Below, in pieces: positions 45,119 to 56,058 of a stretch of 64,000 nucleotides of DNA. The stretch comes from Helicobacter cholecystus (GTDB lineage: Bacteria > Campylobacterota > Campylobacteria > Campylobacterales > Helicobacteraceae). The translations under genes and the position numbers were made by a program. Under the pieces are notes generated by a model. That model was given only the letters and a program-made list of their open reading frames with translations, was not told where the DNA came from and searched no databases. The stretch spans positions 124,001-188,000 of the forward strand of contig NZ_NXLU01000001.1 in the NCBI RefSeq assembly GCF_003364215.1, written 5' to 3'. How positions within the stretch are numbered: position 1 is the stretch's first letter; every line of letters begins with the position of its first letter.

Positions 45119-45601
45119 TTATCTCCTAATATTAAGTTTGATTCTTTGAATATGAGTGATTCCTACAGCAATGGCATCAGTAATATCTAAAGGTTTAATT
45201 TCTTTAGTAATCCCTAAAAGTTTTTTAACCATAAAAGCAACTTGAATTTTATCTGCTTTTCCCTTACCTGTAAGAGCCTTTTTTATTTGCAAAGGAGTGT
45301 ACTCATAAAAATATCCAATTTCTTGAAGAATTTTAAGACTTAATGCTCCACGAAATTGAGCAAGTTTAATCACACTTTGAGGATTATAAGCATAAAAAAT
45401 ATTTTCTATTGCAACTTCCTGAATACTATGAGATTTTAAAACTAAATCAATTCCTTCTACAAACTCTAAAATTTGTGCTTGTAATTCTCTTTCTTTAATT
45501 TTAATTAATCCTGCTTCAATCAATTTAATTTTGGAATTTTCATAATTTAATATTGAATATCCACAATTCCTACTTCCTGGATCAATTCCCATAATATTCA
45601 T
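45119..45601 (-). CDS. ruvC: crossover junction endodeoxyribonuclease RuvC
   Basis: Holliday-junction resolvase. The N terminus [18 protein letters not shown] has the first catalytic Asp; the second acidic pair is in [14 protein letters not shown] and the last in [14 protein letters not shown]. 160 residues is normal. Divergent from dnaA across the origin region, as in H. pylori relatives. Confidence 0.96.
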   Translation of the reverse strand: MNIMGIDPGSRNCGYSILNYENSKIKLIEAGLIKIKERELQAQILEFVEGIDLVLKSHSIQEVAIENIFYAYNPQSVIKLAQFRGALSLKILQEIGYFYEYTPLQIKKALTGKGKADKIQVAFMVKKLLGITKEIKPLDITDAIAVGITHIQRIKLNIRR

Positions 45602-45647
45602 CCAAAAACTACCTTATAATTCATATTAAAAACCAAAGAATTATAAC

Positions 45648-45678
45648 TTATTCACATTTTTATTCACATTGTGAAAAC
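45648..45678. other. origin region, DnaA boxes upstream of dnaA
   Basis: Two exact TTATTCACA boxes (45648-45656, 45660-45668) in tandem 12 bases apart, with a third in the opposite orientation (TGTGAAAAC, 45670-45678). TTATTCACA fits the general TTATNCACA consensus. The third box overlaps the dnaA leader, so DnaA could repress its own gene. Corresponds to oriC1 in H. pylori. Confidence 0.75.
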
Positions 45679-45697
45679 TTATAAAAATGGAGAAAAA

Positions 45698-47020
45698 ATG
45701 AGTATTCAAATTATTTTTGAAAATTTAAAATCACAAGTTCCATCTGATGAATTTGAGCGATATTTTTCTAAGATAGAATATGATGCAGAAACCTCAAAAT
45801 CAGATCTTTTGGTTTTTAAAGTTCCTAATAGATTCATTGCTTCTTGGATTGAGACAAAATATAGTGCTCATATTGCCTCACTTTGGGAAGATATTTATGG
45901 AGTTCTGCCAAAAATACAGATTCTCACACAAAGTCAAAAACAAAATGTGAATAATTCTACTCAAGAAATTATTAAAGTTATTCGCACTCAAACTTTTCTT
46001 AATCCTGATCTTATCTTTGACTCATTTGTTAGGGGTGAAAGTAATAAAATTGCTTTTGATATTGCTAAAAATGTTTCACAAAATCAAGCCAAACATTTTA
46101 ATCCTGTATTGATTTATGGAAACACTGGACTTGGAAAAACTCACCTTCTTAATGCCATTGGTAATGAAGCTCAAAAGCAAGGAAAAATTGTTGTGTATGT
46201 AAGTTCTGAACAATTTCTTAATGAATATACAAATCGAATTAATAATAATACTATGGATAGATTTCGTGAAAAATATAGACAATGTGATTATTTATTGATT
46301 GATGATATTCAATTTTTTGGAGGAAAAGATCGCACACAAGAAGAATTTTTTCATACTTTTAATGAACTTCATAATAATCAAAAACAAATTGTAATGACCA
46401 GTGATAAACCCCCTAGAAAAATTGTAGGACTTGAAGAAAGATTAAAAAGTCGTTTTGAGGGAGGAATGTGTGTAGAAATTATTCCTCCAGAAATTGAATT
46501 AAAAATTGCTATTGTGAAGCAAAAATGCCAAATTAATCATATCAGTATTGATAATGAGAGTATTGCATTTTTAGCAACAAATGTGAGCAATGTTAGACAG
46601 ATTGAAGGGATTCTTACACGTCTTAATGCAATGGCAAATATTATGGGAGTAGATATTTCACGTAAAATGGTAGAAAATGCCATTAGAGATAATATTAATG
46701 TCAATAATAAAAATATTACCTTAGAGAGTATTATTAATAAAGTTGCGCGATTTCTTAATATTAAACCCTCTGAAATTCGAAGTAAAACACGGACAAAAAA
46801 TATCGCTACAGCAAGACGCTATGTAATCTTTTTAGCCAGAGAACTGATCCCAAACTCAATGTCAGCACTTGCAAAAGAACTTAATATGAAAGATCATAGT
46901 GCAGTTTCTAAAGCCCAGAAAAAAATGGAAGAAGAAATTGAACAATCAAGTGCACTTAAAATAATCATTGAAGATATGAAAAATCAGATCCAAGAAGAAC
47001 AAAATGATAAACTTTCTTGA
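45698..47020 (+). CDS. dnaA: chromosomal replication initiator DnaA
   Basis: 440 residues from the ATG preceded by GGAG. Domain I (residues 1-80), a short linker, the AAA+ domain with Walker A GNTGLGKTH (141-149), Walker B YLLIDDIQFF and the ISM/sensor region, and domain IV with LAKELNMKDHSAVSKAQKKM, the DNA-binding signature. It opens the origin and starts replication. GTG 9 codons upstream is less likely. Confidence 0.98.
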   Translation: MSIQIIFENLKSQVPSDEFERYFSKIEYDAETSKSDLLVFKVPNRFIASWIETKYSAHIASLWEDIYGVLPKIQILTQSQKQNVNNSTQEIIKVIRTQTFLNPDLIFDSFVRGESNKIAFDIAKNVSQNQAKHFNPVLIYGNTGLGKTHLLNAIGNEAQKQGKIVVYVSSEQFLNEYTNRINNNTMDRFREKYRQCDYLLIDDIQFFGGKDRTQEEFFHTFNELHNNQKQIVMTSDKPPRKIVGLEERLKSRFEGGMCVEIIPPEIELKIAIVKQKCQINHISIDNESIAFLATNVSNVRQIEGILTRLNAMANIMGVDISRKMVENAIRDNINVNNKNITLESIINKVARFLNIKPSEIRSKTRTKNIATARRYVIFLARELIPNSMSALAKELNMKDHSAVSKAQKKMEEEIEQSSALKIIIEDMKNQIQEEQNDKLS

Positions 47021-47047
47021 TATAGGGATTTTTAGATACAATTTGAA

Positions 47048-47138
47048 TGTGAAAAAATGTGAAAAAAATATTGGAGGTTTTTCACATAGGCAGCATCCCA
47101 AAAAAAGGGATTTAGAGAGAGTTGTTTCACATTTCACA
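47048..47138. other. origin region, DnaA boxes between dnaA and dnaN
   Basis: Five TTTCACA cores in 91 bases: inverted TGTGAAAAA at 47048 and 47058, TTTTTCACA at 47078-47086, TGTTTCACA at 47123-47131 and ATTTCACA ending 47138. AT-rich stretches between them could unwind. Together with the upstream boxes this looks like a bipartite oriC flanking dnaA. Confidence 0.7.
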
Positions 47139-47193
47139 TTACTCTACAACTTCTCCTCTATTTTTATTAAATATCTCATCCTTAGGAGTCATA

Positions 47194-48264
47194 ATGAAAA
47201 TACAAATTTATAAAAGCCCTCTTGAAAACGTCCTTAATAATTTTCAAGCTTTTTTAGATAAAAGAGATCAAAGTAATATTACCTCCCATATTTACTTCAA
47301 AGTTCAAGATAACCAACTTTTACTTAAAGCTACTGATTTTGAAATGGGAATTAAAGCTTTTATTAATATTAATTCTATTCAAGAAGAAGGAGAGGGAACT
47401 GTTAATGGAAAAGAGATTTTAGGGATTATTAAACAACTCAAAGAAGATAAAGAAATTACTTTTGAAACAAAAAATGATGAATTTATCATTAAGCAAGGAA
47501 GAACAAACTTTAAACTCCCCATGTTTAACTCAGAAGAATTTCCACAATTTCCTTCATATACAGCAGAAAATAAAATCAATATTCCTACTGAAAATTTTAT
47601 TGAAGCCATTAAAAAAATTTCTCCAGCAGTTGCAAACAATAATACAAAAATAGAACTCAATGGTGCAAATTTAGATATTAAAGAATATGTAATTAATTTT
47701 GTTTCTACTGATACAAAGCGTCTTGCACTTGTAAAGATGGAAACTCAATCTATCTCAACTCTCTCAGTCATCATTCCTAAAAGAGCTCTCATTGAAATTC
47801 CAAAACTCTTTTTAAATGATTTTGAAATTTATTACAACACAAGCCAACTTATTCTTGTGACTGAAAATTATTCATTCTTTACAAAATTGACAAATGGAAG
47901 ATTCCCTGATTATGAAAGAATCATCCCAAAAACATTTAAACATTCTTTTACACTCCAAAAGAATAAAATGATTGCATCTTTAAAAATGATTCAATCAGTT
48001 TCTCAAGAAGTAAAAATCACTTTTAATCAAAATGAAGTTCTTTTTGAAAGCTTTGGAAATAACAATTCTCAAGCAGAGGATGGATTTGAAGCTGAGATTA
48101 CAATTTCTGAGCCTATTGAAATTGCTGCAAATTTAAAGAGTTTATTAGACTTTTTAGGACAAATTGATAATGAAACTTTTGAATTATGTATTACTGAAAA
48201 AACAACACCTTTTTTACTAAGAGATAATAATTTTTTAACCATTGTCATGCCAATTAATCTATAA
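47194..48264 (+). CDS. dnaN: DNA polymerase III beta clamp
   Basis: 356-residue sliding clamp, three repeated domains with alternation of strands such as IYFKVQDNQLLLKATDFEMGI and ending LRDNNFLTIVMPINL. The start at MKIQIYKSPLENVL follows TTAGGAGTCATA; a longer upstream frame spans the DnaA-box region and is not used. It tethers the polymerase to DNA. It follows dnaA and precedes gyrB, 15 bases away. Confidence 0.96.
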   Translation: MKIQIYKSPLENVLNNFQAFLDKRDQSNITSHIYFKVQDNQLLLKATDFEMGIKAFININSIQEEGEGTVNGKEILGIIKQLKEDKEITFETKNDEFIIKQGRTNFKLPMFNSEEFPQFPSYTAENKINIPTENFIEAIKKISPAVANNNTKIELNGANLDIKEYVINFVSTDTKRLALVKMETQSISTLSVIIPKRALIEIPKLFLNDFEIYYNTSQLILVTENYSFFTKLTNGRFPDYERIIPKTFKHSFTLQKNKMIASLKMIQSVSQEVKITFNQNEVLFESFGNNNSQAEDGFEAEITISEPIEIAANLKSLLDFLGQIDNETFELCITEKTTPFLLRDNNFLTIVMPINL

Positions 48265-48270
48265 AAATAG

Positions 48271-50601
<2,331 letters not shown>

Positions 50602-50793
50602 ATGGAGATTTCAATTTGGCAAATTACTTTTCTCTTTATCTTTATCATTCCTCTTGTTTTTCTGCCTACAATCATTGCTTTTGCAAGAGGACATAAAAGT
50701 AGATTTGGGATTTTTGTGCTTAATTTTTTCTTAGGTTGGACATTTGTTTTCTGGGTAGTTTCTTTAGCTTGGGCATTGGGTAAGAAAGATTAA
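50602..50793 (+). CDS. superinfection-immunity-like small membrane protein, copy 1
   Basis: 63 residues: helix 1, a basic connector (ARGHKSRFG), then LNFFLGWTFVFWVVSLAWAL. The last segment resembles the 'superinfection immunity' family (Imm_superinfect), first known from phage T4 Imm and widespread in bacterial chromosomes. It starts directly after the gyrB stop and is followed by a paralogue 1 base away. Role here unknown; it could act at the inner membrane, but a non-phage function is equally possible. Confidence 0.7.
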   Translation: MEISIWQITFLFIFIIPLVFLPTIIAFARGHKSRFGIFVLNFFLGWTFVFWVVSLAWALGKKD

Positions 50794-50794
50794 A

Positions 50795-51004
50795 ATGGAA
50801 TGGATTTTTATTTTATTAGGTTTATTATTTCTTATATTACTGATTAGAATTTTCTTTTTACCTGCAAGAATTGCACACTCTAAAAATACAAGAAATAAAA
50901 GAAAGATTCTTCTATCTAATTTATTTTTAGGTTGGACATTGATTTCTTGGTTTATTATTTTACTTTGGGCAATTAATGATAAAGAGGAGGAAGTAAATGT
51001 TTGA
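50795..51004 (+). CDS. superinfection-immunity-like small membrane protein, copy 2
   Basis: 69 residues with the same layout as the preceding gene: hydrophobic helix, basic connector (AHSKNTRNKRK), then SNLFLGWTLISWFIILLWAI, and an acidic tail. The shared LGWT.(I/V).W...L.WA core shows a duplication. It overlaps plsY by 8 bases, so all are likely read from the gyrB direction. Confidence 0.7.
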   Translation: MEWIFILLGLLFLILLIRIFFLPARIAHSKNTRNKRKILLSNLFLGWTLISWFIILLWAINDKEEEVNV

Positions 51005-51653
51005 AATTTTAAGCAATATTAATGTCATATTTTATATTTTAGCCTATGTTGTAGGAGGGATTCCTTTTGGGCTTTTAATCTGCAAAAGTATTTATAAAAT
51101 CAATCTTAGAGAGATTGGTTCAGGAAGTATTGGTGCAACTAATGTTTATCGTGCAATTAAAGAGATTGATCCTAATAAAGCCAAATTCTACTCAATCTTA
51201 ACAATTTTTCTTGATGCGATCAAAGGAATGGTTGTGGTGGCATTAGCTAAGATTTTTGGCTTAAGTTATGAAACACAATGGATGATTGCACTTCTTTCAG
51301 TCATTGGACATTGTTATAGTCCATTCTTAAATTTTTCAGGGGGTAAGGGAGTGGCGACTTCTATTGGTTCAGTTTTTTTATTGATGCCTGTTGAAGGGAG
51401 TTTAGGACTTCTTGTATGGTTTATTGTAGGGAAAGTTTTTAAAATCTCTTCACTCTCTTCACTCATTGGGGTTTTAAGTGGGATTGCTCTGAGTTTTGTA
51501 ATTCCTTATATTTTTCCTTTGCCAGAGTGTATCAATATTAATTCCCAAGTCCACTCCCATGCCCCAGTATTGTTAATTGGAGCATTGATTATTTATACAC
51601 ATATTCCAAATATTATTCGTCTGATTAAAAGAGAAGAAAAAAAGATTTTTTAA
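50997..51653 (+). CDS. plsY: glycerol-3-phosphate acyltransferase PlsY
   Basis: Transfers acyl from acyl-phosphate to glycerol-3-phosphate, first step of phospholipid synthesis. Motifs are GSGSIGATNVYRAI, LDAIKGM, and HCYSPFLNFSGGKGVATSIG. Several membrane helices. Length 218. The folB start shares a base with its stop (TAATG). Confidence 0.96.
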   Translation: MFEILSNINVIFYILAYVVGGIPFGLLICKSIYKINLREIGSGSIGATNVYRAIKEIDPNKAKFYSILTIFLDAIKGMVVVALAKIFGLSYETQWMIALLSVIGHCYSPFLNFSGGKGVATSIGSVFLLMPVEGSLGLLVWFIVGKVFKISSLSSLIGVLSGIALSFVIPYIFPLPECININSQVHSHAPVLLIGALIIYTHIPNIIRLIKREEKKIF

Positions 51654-51970
51654 TGACTTTATTGATTGAAAATCTTTCATTTAAAGCTATTGTTGGAATT
51701 TTACCGAGTGAGAGAGTAAAAGAGCAAAATATTATTATTAATGCAGAATTTAGCTATGAATATAAGGGAGAATATCTCAATTATGTGGAGATTGTAGAGT
51801 TTTTAAAGACAGAATTTCAAAATAATGCCTATGGACTGCTTGAAGAAGCCCTAGAAGATCTCAAAGTTAAAATTGCAATCTCTTTTCCCTCTATTACACA
51901 CTATACCCTCTCAATCAAAAAGCCTGAGATTTTGAGTGATTGTGTGGTGGGGGTGAAAATCAGTATATGA
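51653..51970 (+). CDS. folB: dihydroneopterin aldolase-type protein
   Basis: 105-residue protein with FKAIVGILPSERVKEQNIIIN at the N terminus and a closing SITHYTLSIKKPEIL, both seen in FolB, which cleaves dihydroneopterin in folate synthesis. It overlaps plsY by one base and the former YdcF gene by four (ATGA). The typical catalytic Glu and Lys are at expected positions (EQ and KKPE), and nothing suggests loss of function. Confidence 0.88.
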   Translation: MTLLIENLSFKAIVGILPSERVKEQNIIINAEFSYEYKGEYLNYVEIVEFLKTEFQNNAYGLLEEALEDLKVKIAISFPSITHYTLSIKKPEILSDCVVGVKISI

Positions 51971-52660
51971 AAAAGATTATTTTCTTATGTATGTATATTT
52001 TAGTGTGTTTAGTAGGATATAAATAAAGAGAGCTTGTTGAGCTCTTATCAAAATGTTTGAAATAGAAGTGTTTAAAGAGCCAATAAAAACAATTTTTCAA
52101 GATAATACTTTTTTATTCTCCTGTAAAAAACAAGAAAATTTTTAAAACTATGAAGGAGTTTTAATCCTTGGTGGGAATCCTCTTATAAGGCTTAGTAGAG
52201 CAATTGCTCTTTATAAAAATAGAATTATCAAAAAATCTATATCACTCAGCCAAAAAATCATATCCAAAGCTACAATGGAATTTTATAAAGTGAATTTGAA
52301 AAGCTCTCAATAGTGTTTAACTCACTTAAAATCTCTTATGAAGTTGTATAAAATCTAAAAAGTGGAGCAATAAGCACACTAGAAGAAGCTAAAGACTTTA
52401 TAAGATTTGCTAAAAATCAAGATATTAAGAAAGTTTTGATTCTTACAGATTCTTTTCATACTTTAAGAGCATATACAATTTTTCGCTCTGAATTTGTAAA
52501 AGAGGGAATAGAGATGGATTTATACATCATAGAAACTAATCCTTACTATGATAAAAATAATTGGTGAAAAAGTGAATTAGGATTAAGAATTTATTGTTGA
52601 GAGTGGAACATCTAGTCTATTGGCTCAAAGCTTTTGAGAATGTAAAAGAGTATTGAGAAA
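51967..52660 (+). pseudogene. decayed YdcF/DUF218-family gene
   Basis: An ATG overlapping the folB stop opens a 19-codon membrane-helix frame (MKKIIFLCMYILVCLVGYK) that ends in TAA. Beyond it, fragments in two other frames read YEGVLILGGNPLIRLSRAIALYKN and SGAISTLEEAKDFIRF...VLILTDSFHTLRAYTIFRSEF, split by several stops and shifts. These are the start and middle of a DUF218 protein (YdcF/SanA type), a conserved inner-membrane enzyme family. The gene is dead here but was once coupled to folB. Confidence 0.75.
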
Positions 52661-52870
52661 AGTGTAACTAGAAAAGTATTAAAATAGGGATAGTAAGAAA
52701 TTCTTTACTTATTATTTTAGAATTGCCATCTAATACGAGTTGGCTTTTATTAATTTTTAGATTGTGAAATAGCAAATTTTATTCAAGAGAATGCTCATCT
52801 ACTTTTATAATTCAGATATTATTATAAGTAAAGTATTAAGTTCTAGAACACTCAAAGATAGATTGATTTT
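52661..52870. other. non-coding stretch after the pseudogene
   Basis: About 210 AT-rich bases with no recognisable gene or RNA. A 27-codon plus-strand frame (MLIYFYNSDIIISKVL onward) near its end may be another remnant. With the pseudogene it makes a 0.9-kb non-coding block, the longest in the window. Confidence 0.4.
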
Positions 52871-53125
52871 CTAAACTACAAAAAATTCTTTCCTTAATTT
52901 ATTCATCTGATCTAATGCTTGTTTGAGTTTCTGGGCAGAAGTATTGATTTCTTCAAATGCCCAATCACTTAAATCCTCAGGCATATCCTTTGAACCTCTT
53001 TTAATCAGAATATAGTCTTGCATAGAAATACAAGCAAGATTAAGTGCGATTTGAAGCTCTTCTTTTGCTGTTTCTATCTCTCCATAGATTTGATCAATGC
53101 GTTGGAGTAATGGATCAAATGTCAT
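52871..53125 (-). CDS. small helical protein, unknown
   Basis: 84 residues, almost entirely helical and charged (RIDQIYGEIETAKEELQIALNL, then SAQKLKQALDQMNKLRKEFF), no membrane segment; likely a coiled-coil adaptor. It overlaps the kdsD gene by 4 bases and so is the last gene of the ksgA-rnj-kdsD group. Function unknown. Confidence 0.6.
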   Translation of the reverse strand: MTFDPLLQRIDQIYGEIETAKEELQIALNLACISMQDYILIKRGSKDMPEDLSDWAFEEINTSAQKLKQALDQMNKLRKEFFVV

Positions 53126-54078
53126 TGAATACCTGCCTCAATGAGTGTATGGAGATGTAAAACCCCCAGAACTCTTTTTTCTTTATCTACAATGATGAGA
53201 AGTTGAATTTTATTCTCTTCCATTATTTTTAAAGCCTCATAAGCTAAAAGATTTTCATCTTGACAAGTTTTAGGGTCAAGTGTGCAGAAATCTATTGCAG
53301 GGCGTTGAAAATCAAAATCATTCCTCATCATTGCCCTCCTTAAATCCCCATCACTTAATATTCCTATTAGCTTGTGATCTTCTACTACAATGGCACTGCC
53401 AAGTCTTGCTTCACTCATCACTACAACAGCATCTTTTAAAGAGAGTTTTGGATCGATGAAAGGAAGATTTTCTCTTTGCATTAAATCTTTGATTCTGACA
53501 AAAAGTCTTTTGCCCAATGCTCCTCCAGGATGAAAAGATGCAAAATCTTCATGAGTGAAATTTCTCTCTTTCATTAAACATACTGCAAGCATATCTCCAA
53601 GAGCTAAAGTAAGCGTAGTGGAGGTAGTGGGAGCAGTGTTAAGAGGACAAGCTTCTGCATCAATTTCAAGACTTAGAAAATAATCCCCAAGAAGAGAAAC
53701 TGAACTTGTAGGGCTTTTGGTCATTGTCATGATCTTTGCTCCAATGCGTTTGATATGAGGGAGAACCATTTTAAGCTCATCACTCTCCCCACTATAACTA
53801 ATTGCTAAAACCATATCTTTGTTTTCAATCATTCCCAAATCACCATGGAGTGCTTCTGTGGGATGGATAAAAAAGCTAGGAGTGCCTGTGCTTGCTAAGG
53901 TTGCTGCAATTTTAGCCCCAATATGTCCACTTTTTCCCACACCCATAACAATGAATTTTCCTTCTAAAGCAAGAATATTTTTAATAATTTCTTTTAATTC
54001 TTTTTCATTAATTCTTTGGCTAGCCTTAATCAATGCTTGCGCTTCATCTCTTAAGACTTTTTTAGCAATTTCTAACAT
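53122..54078 (-). CDS. kdsD: D-arabinose 5-phosphate isomerase
   Basis: Converts ribulose-5-phosphate to arabinose-5-phosphate for KDO, the inner-core sugar of LPS. SIS domain with VMGVGKSGHIGAKIAATLASTGTPSFF and AISYSGESDELKM, then two CBS repeats (residues about 200-318). 318 residues is normal. It follows rnj by 3 bases; the order ksgA-rnj-kdsD is the Helicobacter one. Confidence 0.95.
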   Translation of the reverse strand: MLEIAKKVLRDEAQALIKASQRINEKELKEIIKNILALEGKFIVMGVGKSGHIGAKIAATLASTGTPSFFIHPTEALHGDLGMIENKDMVLAISYSGESDELKMVLPHIKRIGAKIMTMTKSPTSSVSLLGDYFLSLEIDAEACPLNTAPTTSTTLTLALGDMLAVCLMKERNFTHEDFASFHPGGALGKRLFVRIKDLMQRENLPFIDPKLSLKDAVVVMSEARLGSAIVVEDHKLIGILSDGDLRRAMMRNDFDFQRPAIDFCTLDPKTCQDENLLAYEALKIMEENKIQLLIIVDKEKRVLGVLHLHTLIEAGIQ

Positions 54079-54081
54079 AGT

Positions 54082-56058
54082 TTAATCCACAAAGAAATTT
54101 AAAGAGAGTAGAGGATATTTTTTGTATTGCTTAAAAATAAGTTTTTTAAGAATATTTCTAGCCTCTATTTCAATATTTTTAGAATTGAACTCTTTTTTAA
54201 ATGCCTTAAGCATTAAAGTAAGTGCATCTGCAATTTCCTTACTGAGTGCTTTTTCATCTTTTGGATTAGTCAGACCAAAACTAGAGATTCTCACCTCTCC
54301 ATCAAAATCCATATTTTTCTTACTCACTTTTGCACTTAAAGTTACAACCCCATCATTTGCAAGGTTTTGACGATCAAGAATTGTATTGTAATCAATCTGT
54401 CGATCTGCTTGATTATCAATAAAAGTCTTTCCAGTTTTTACAGAGCGAACTTTACGAATATAATTTGGATTGACTTCAATTTGATCACCATCTTCCATAA
54501 GATAAATATTTTTCTCAGGCACTCCACATTTAATTGCCGTTTCTTTGTGCTTTGCAATATGATTATATTCTCCATGCACAGGAAGGAAGAATTTAGGTTT
54601 AATCAGACGAAGCATAAGCTTTTGTTCTTCTTGTGCAGCATGCCCACTCACATGAATTTCACTAAAGTCTTGATACACTACTCTTGCCCCACTTTTTTGT
54701 AAGAAATTAATCACAGCAGAGACTGATCCCTCATTTCCTGGGATAGCTTTAGCAGAGATAATGACTAAATCACTGGGTTTCATTTTGATGTGGCGATGCT
54801 CATCAGTGGCCATTCTGTAAAGTGCACTCATTGTTTCACCTTGGGAGCCTGTGGTGACTATAAGCACTTCTTCATCAGGATATTTTTCTACCTCATGAGC
54901 TTCAATAAAGATTCCTTGAGGGATATTGATATATCCTAATTCTCTTGCAATTTCTAGGTTTTTTTCCATCGATCGCCCAATTACTGCAACTTTTCTATTG
55001 TACTTGATTGCATAGTTAATGGCTTGATACACTCGATGAATATTTGAGCTAAATGTGCTCATAATTACCCTACCTTCAGCTTGTTTAAAGAGTGCATCAA
55101 ATGTTGGCCCTACAACTGCCTCACTAGGAGTGACGCCACTTTTGTGAGAATTTGTGCTATCGCTAAGTAATACCATCACCCCTTCTTCTCCATAGTAAGC
55201 TAATCGATGCAAATCTGTAGGTAATCCATCTACAGGTGTATGGTCAATTTTAAAATCTCCTGTATGTAAAATTACACCCGCTTCTGTGCGGATAGCAAGA
55301 GCTGAAGCATCAATCACTGAGTGAGTGATATGAATCCACTCAATTTCAAATTCTCCAATTTTAATAGGCTTTCTTTTCTCTACACTTCTAAAAAGTGAGC
55401 GATATTTTTTTAACCCATGTTCATCAAATTTTGCACTAATCATTCCCAAGGGTAGTGGAGTTCCATAAAGTGGAAATTGCATCACTTTATAAAGATAAGG
55501 GACTGCCCCAATATGATCTTCGTGTGCATGGGTGATAATGACTGCTTCAATTTTATCTTTAATGGTTTGTAGATAACTAAAATCAGGGACTAAAATATCT
55601 ACCCCTGGCATACTTTCATCAGGGAAACTCATACCTACATCAATGATAATTGCAGATTTTTCAGTCTCAATGACTGTCATATTTCCTCCAATTTCTCCCA
55701 ATCCCCCAAGTGGAGTGATTCTTACTTTAGATTTTGTATTGAGATTAAGTTTATAGTGAGGATTAAGACTATTTTTTTGAATTCTTGTATTGTTATCTAC
55801 ATTACGTTTAAGTTCTCTATGCAGATTAAGATTACCTTTTTCATTGGTGCTTTTAATTTCTCTTACACCATCGTGATTCTGAACTTCTTCTTTGGTATTT
55901 TTATTATGAGCATAATTATTCTTCCCACTCCATCGACGATTTTGTGTTCGCTTATGTTCTTTATTTTCATTATTCTTATGGGTATGACTAACTCGACGTT
56001 CTTTATTATTTTGTTCTTTATTTTGGTGAACTGCTATCTTTTGTTCGTTGTTTTCCAT
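54082..56058 (-). CDS. rnj: ribonuclease J
   Basis: 658 residues. The metallo-beta-lactamase core has ITHAHEDHIGAVPY (H177, H179, D181, H182), followed by HTGDFKIDHTPV, a beta-CASP domain and LPVHGEYNH. The first 110 residues form a hydrophilic, Asn/Lys/Arg-rich extension absent from most RNase J proteins, known in Helicobacter where it may aid dimerisation or RNA binding. Main mRNA-decay enzyme; likely partner is an RhpA-type helicase. Start overlaps the end of ksgA by 41 bases. Confidence 0.96.
   Translation of the reverse strand: MENNEQKIAVHQNKEQNNKERRVSHTHKNNENKEHKRTQNRRWSGKNNYAHNKNTKEEVQNHDGVREIKSTNEKGNLNLHRELKRNVDNNTRIQKNSLNPHYKLNLNTKSKVRITPLGGLGEIGGNMTVIETEKSAIIIDVGMSFPDESMPGVDILVPDFSYLQTIKDKIEAVIITHAHEDHIGAVPYLYKVMQFPLYGTPLPLGMISAKFDEHGLKKYRSLFRSVEKRKPIKIGEFEIEWIHITHSVIDASALAIRTEAGVILHTGDFKIDHTPVDGLPTDLHRLAYYGEEGVMVLLSDSTNSHKSGVTPSEAVVGPTFDALFKQAEGRVIMSTFSSNIHRVYQAINYAIKYNRKVAVIGRSMEKNLEIARELGYINIPQGIFIEAHEVEKYPDEEVLIVTTGSQGETMSALYRMATDEHRHIKMKPSDLVIISAKAIPGNEGSVSAVINFLQKSGARVVYQDFSEIHVSGHAAQEEQKLMLRLIKPKFFLPVHGEYNHIAKHKETAIKCGVPEKNIYLMEDGDQIEVNPNYIRKVRSVKTGKTFIDNQADRQIDYNTILDRQNLANDGVVTLSAKVSKKNMDFDGEVRISSFGLTNPKDEKALSKEIADALTLMLKAFKKEFNSKNIEIEARNILKKLIFKQYKKYPLLSLNFFVD

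Noticed and set aside
52720-52870. Possible toxin-antitoxin remnant before the helical-protein gene
   Set aside because: Only a 27-codon fragment is visible; no motif supports this.
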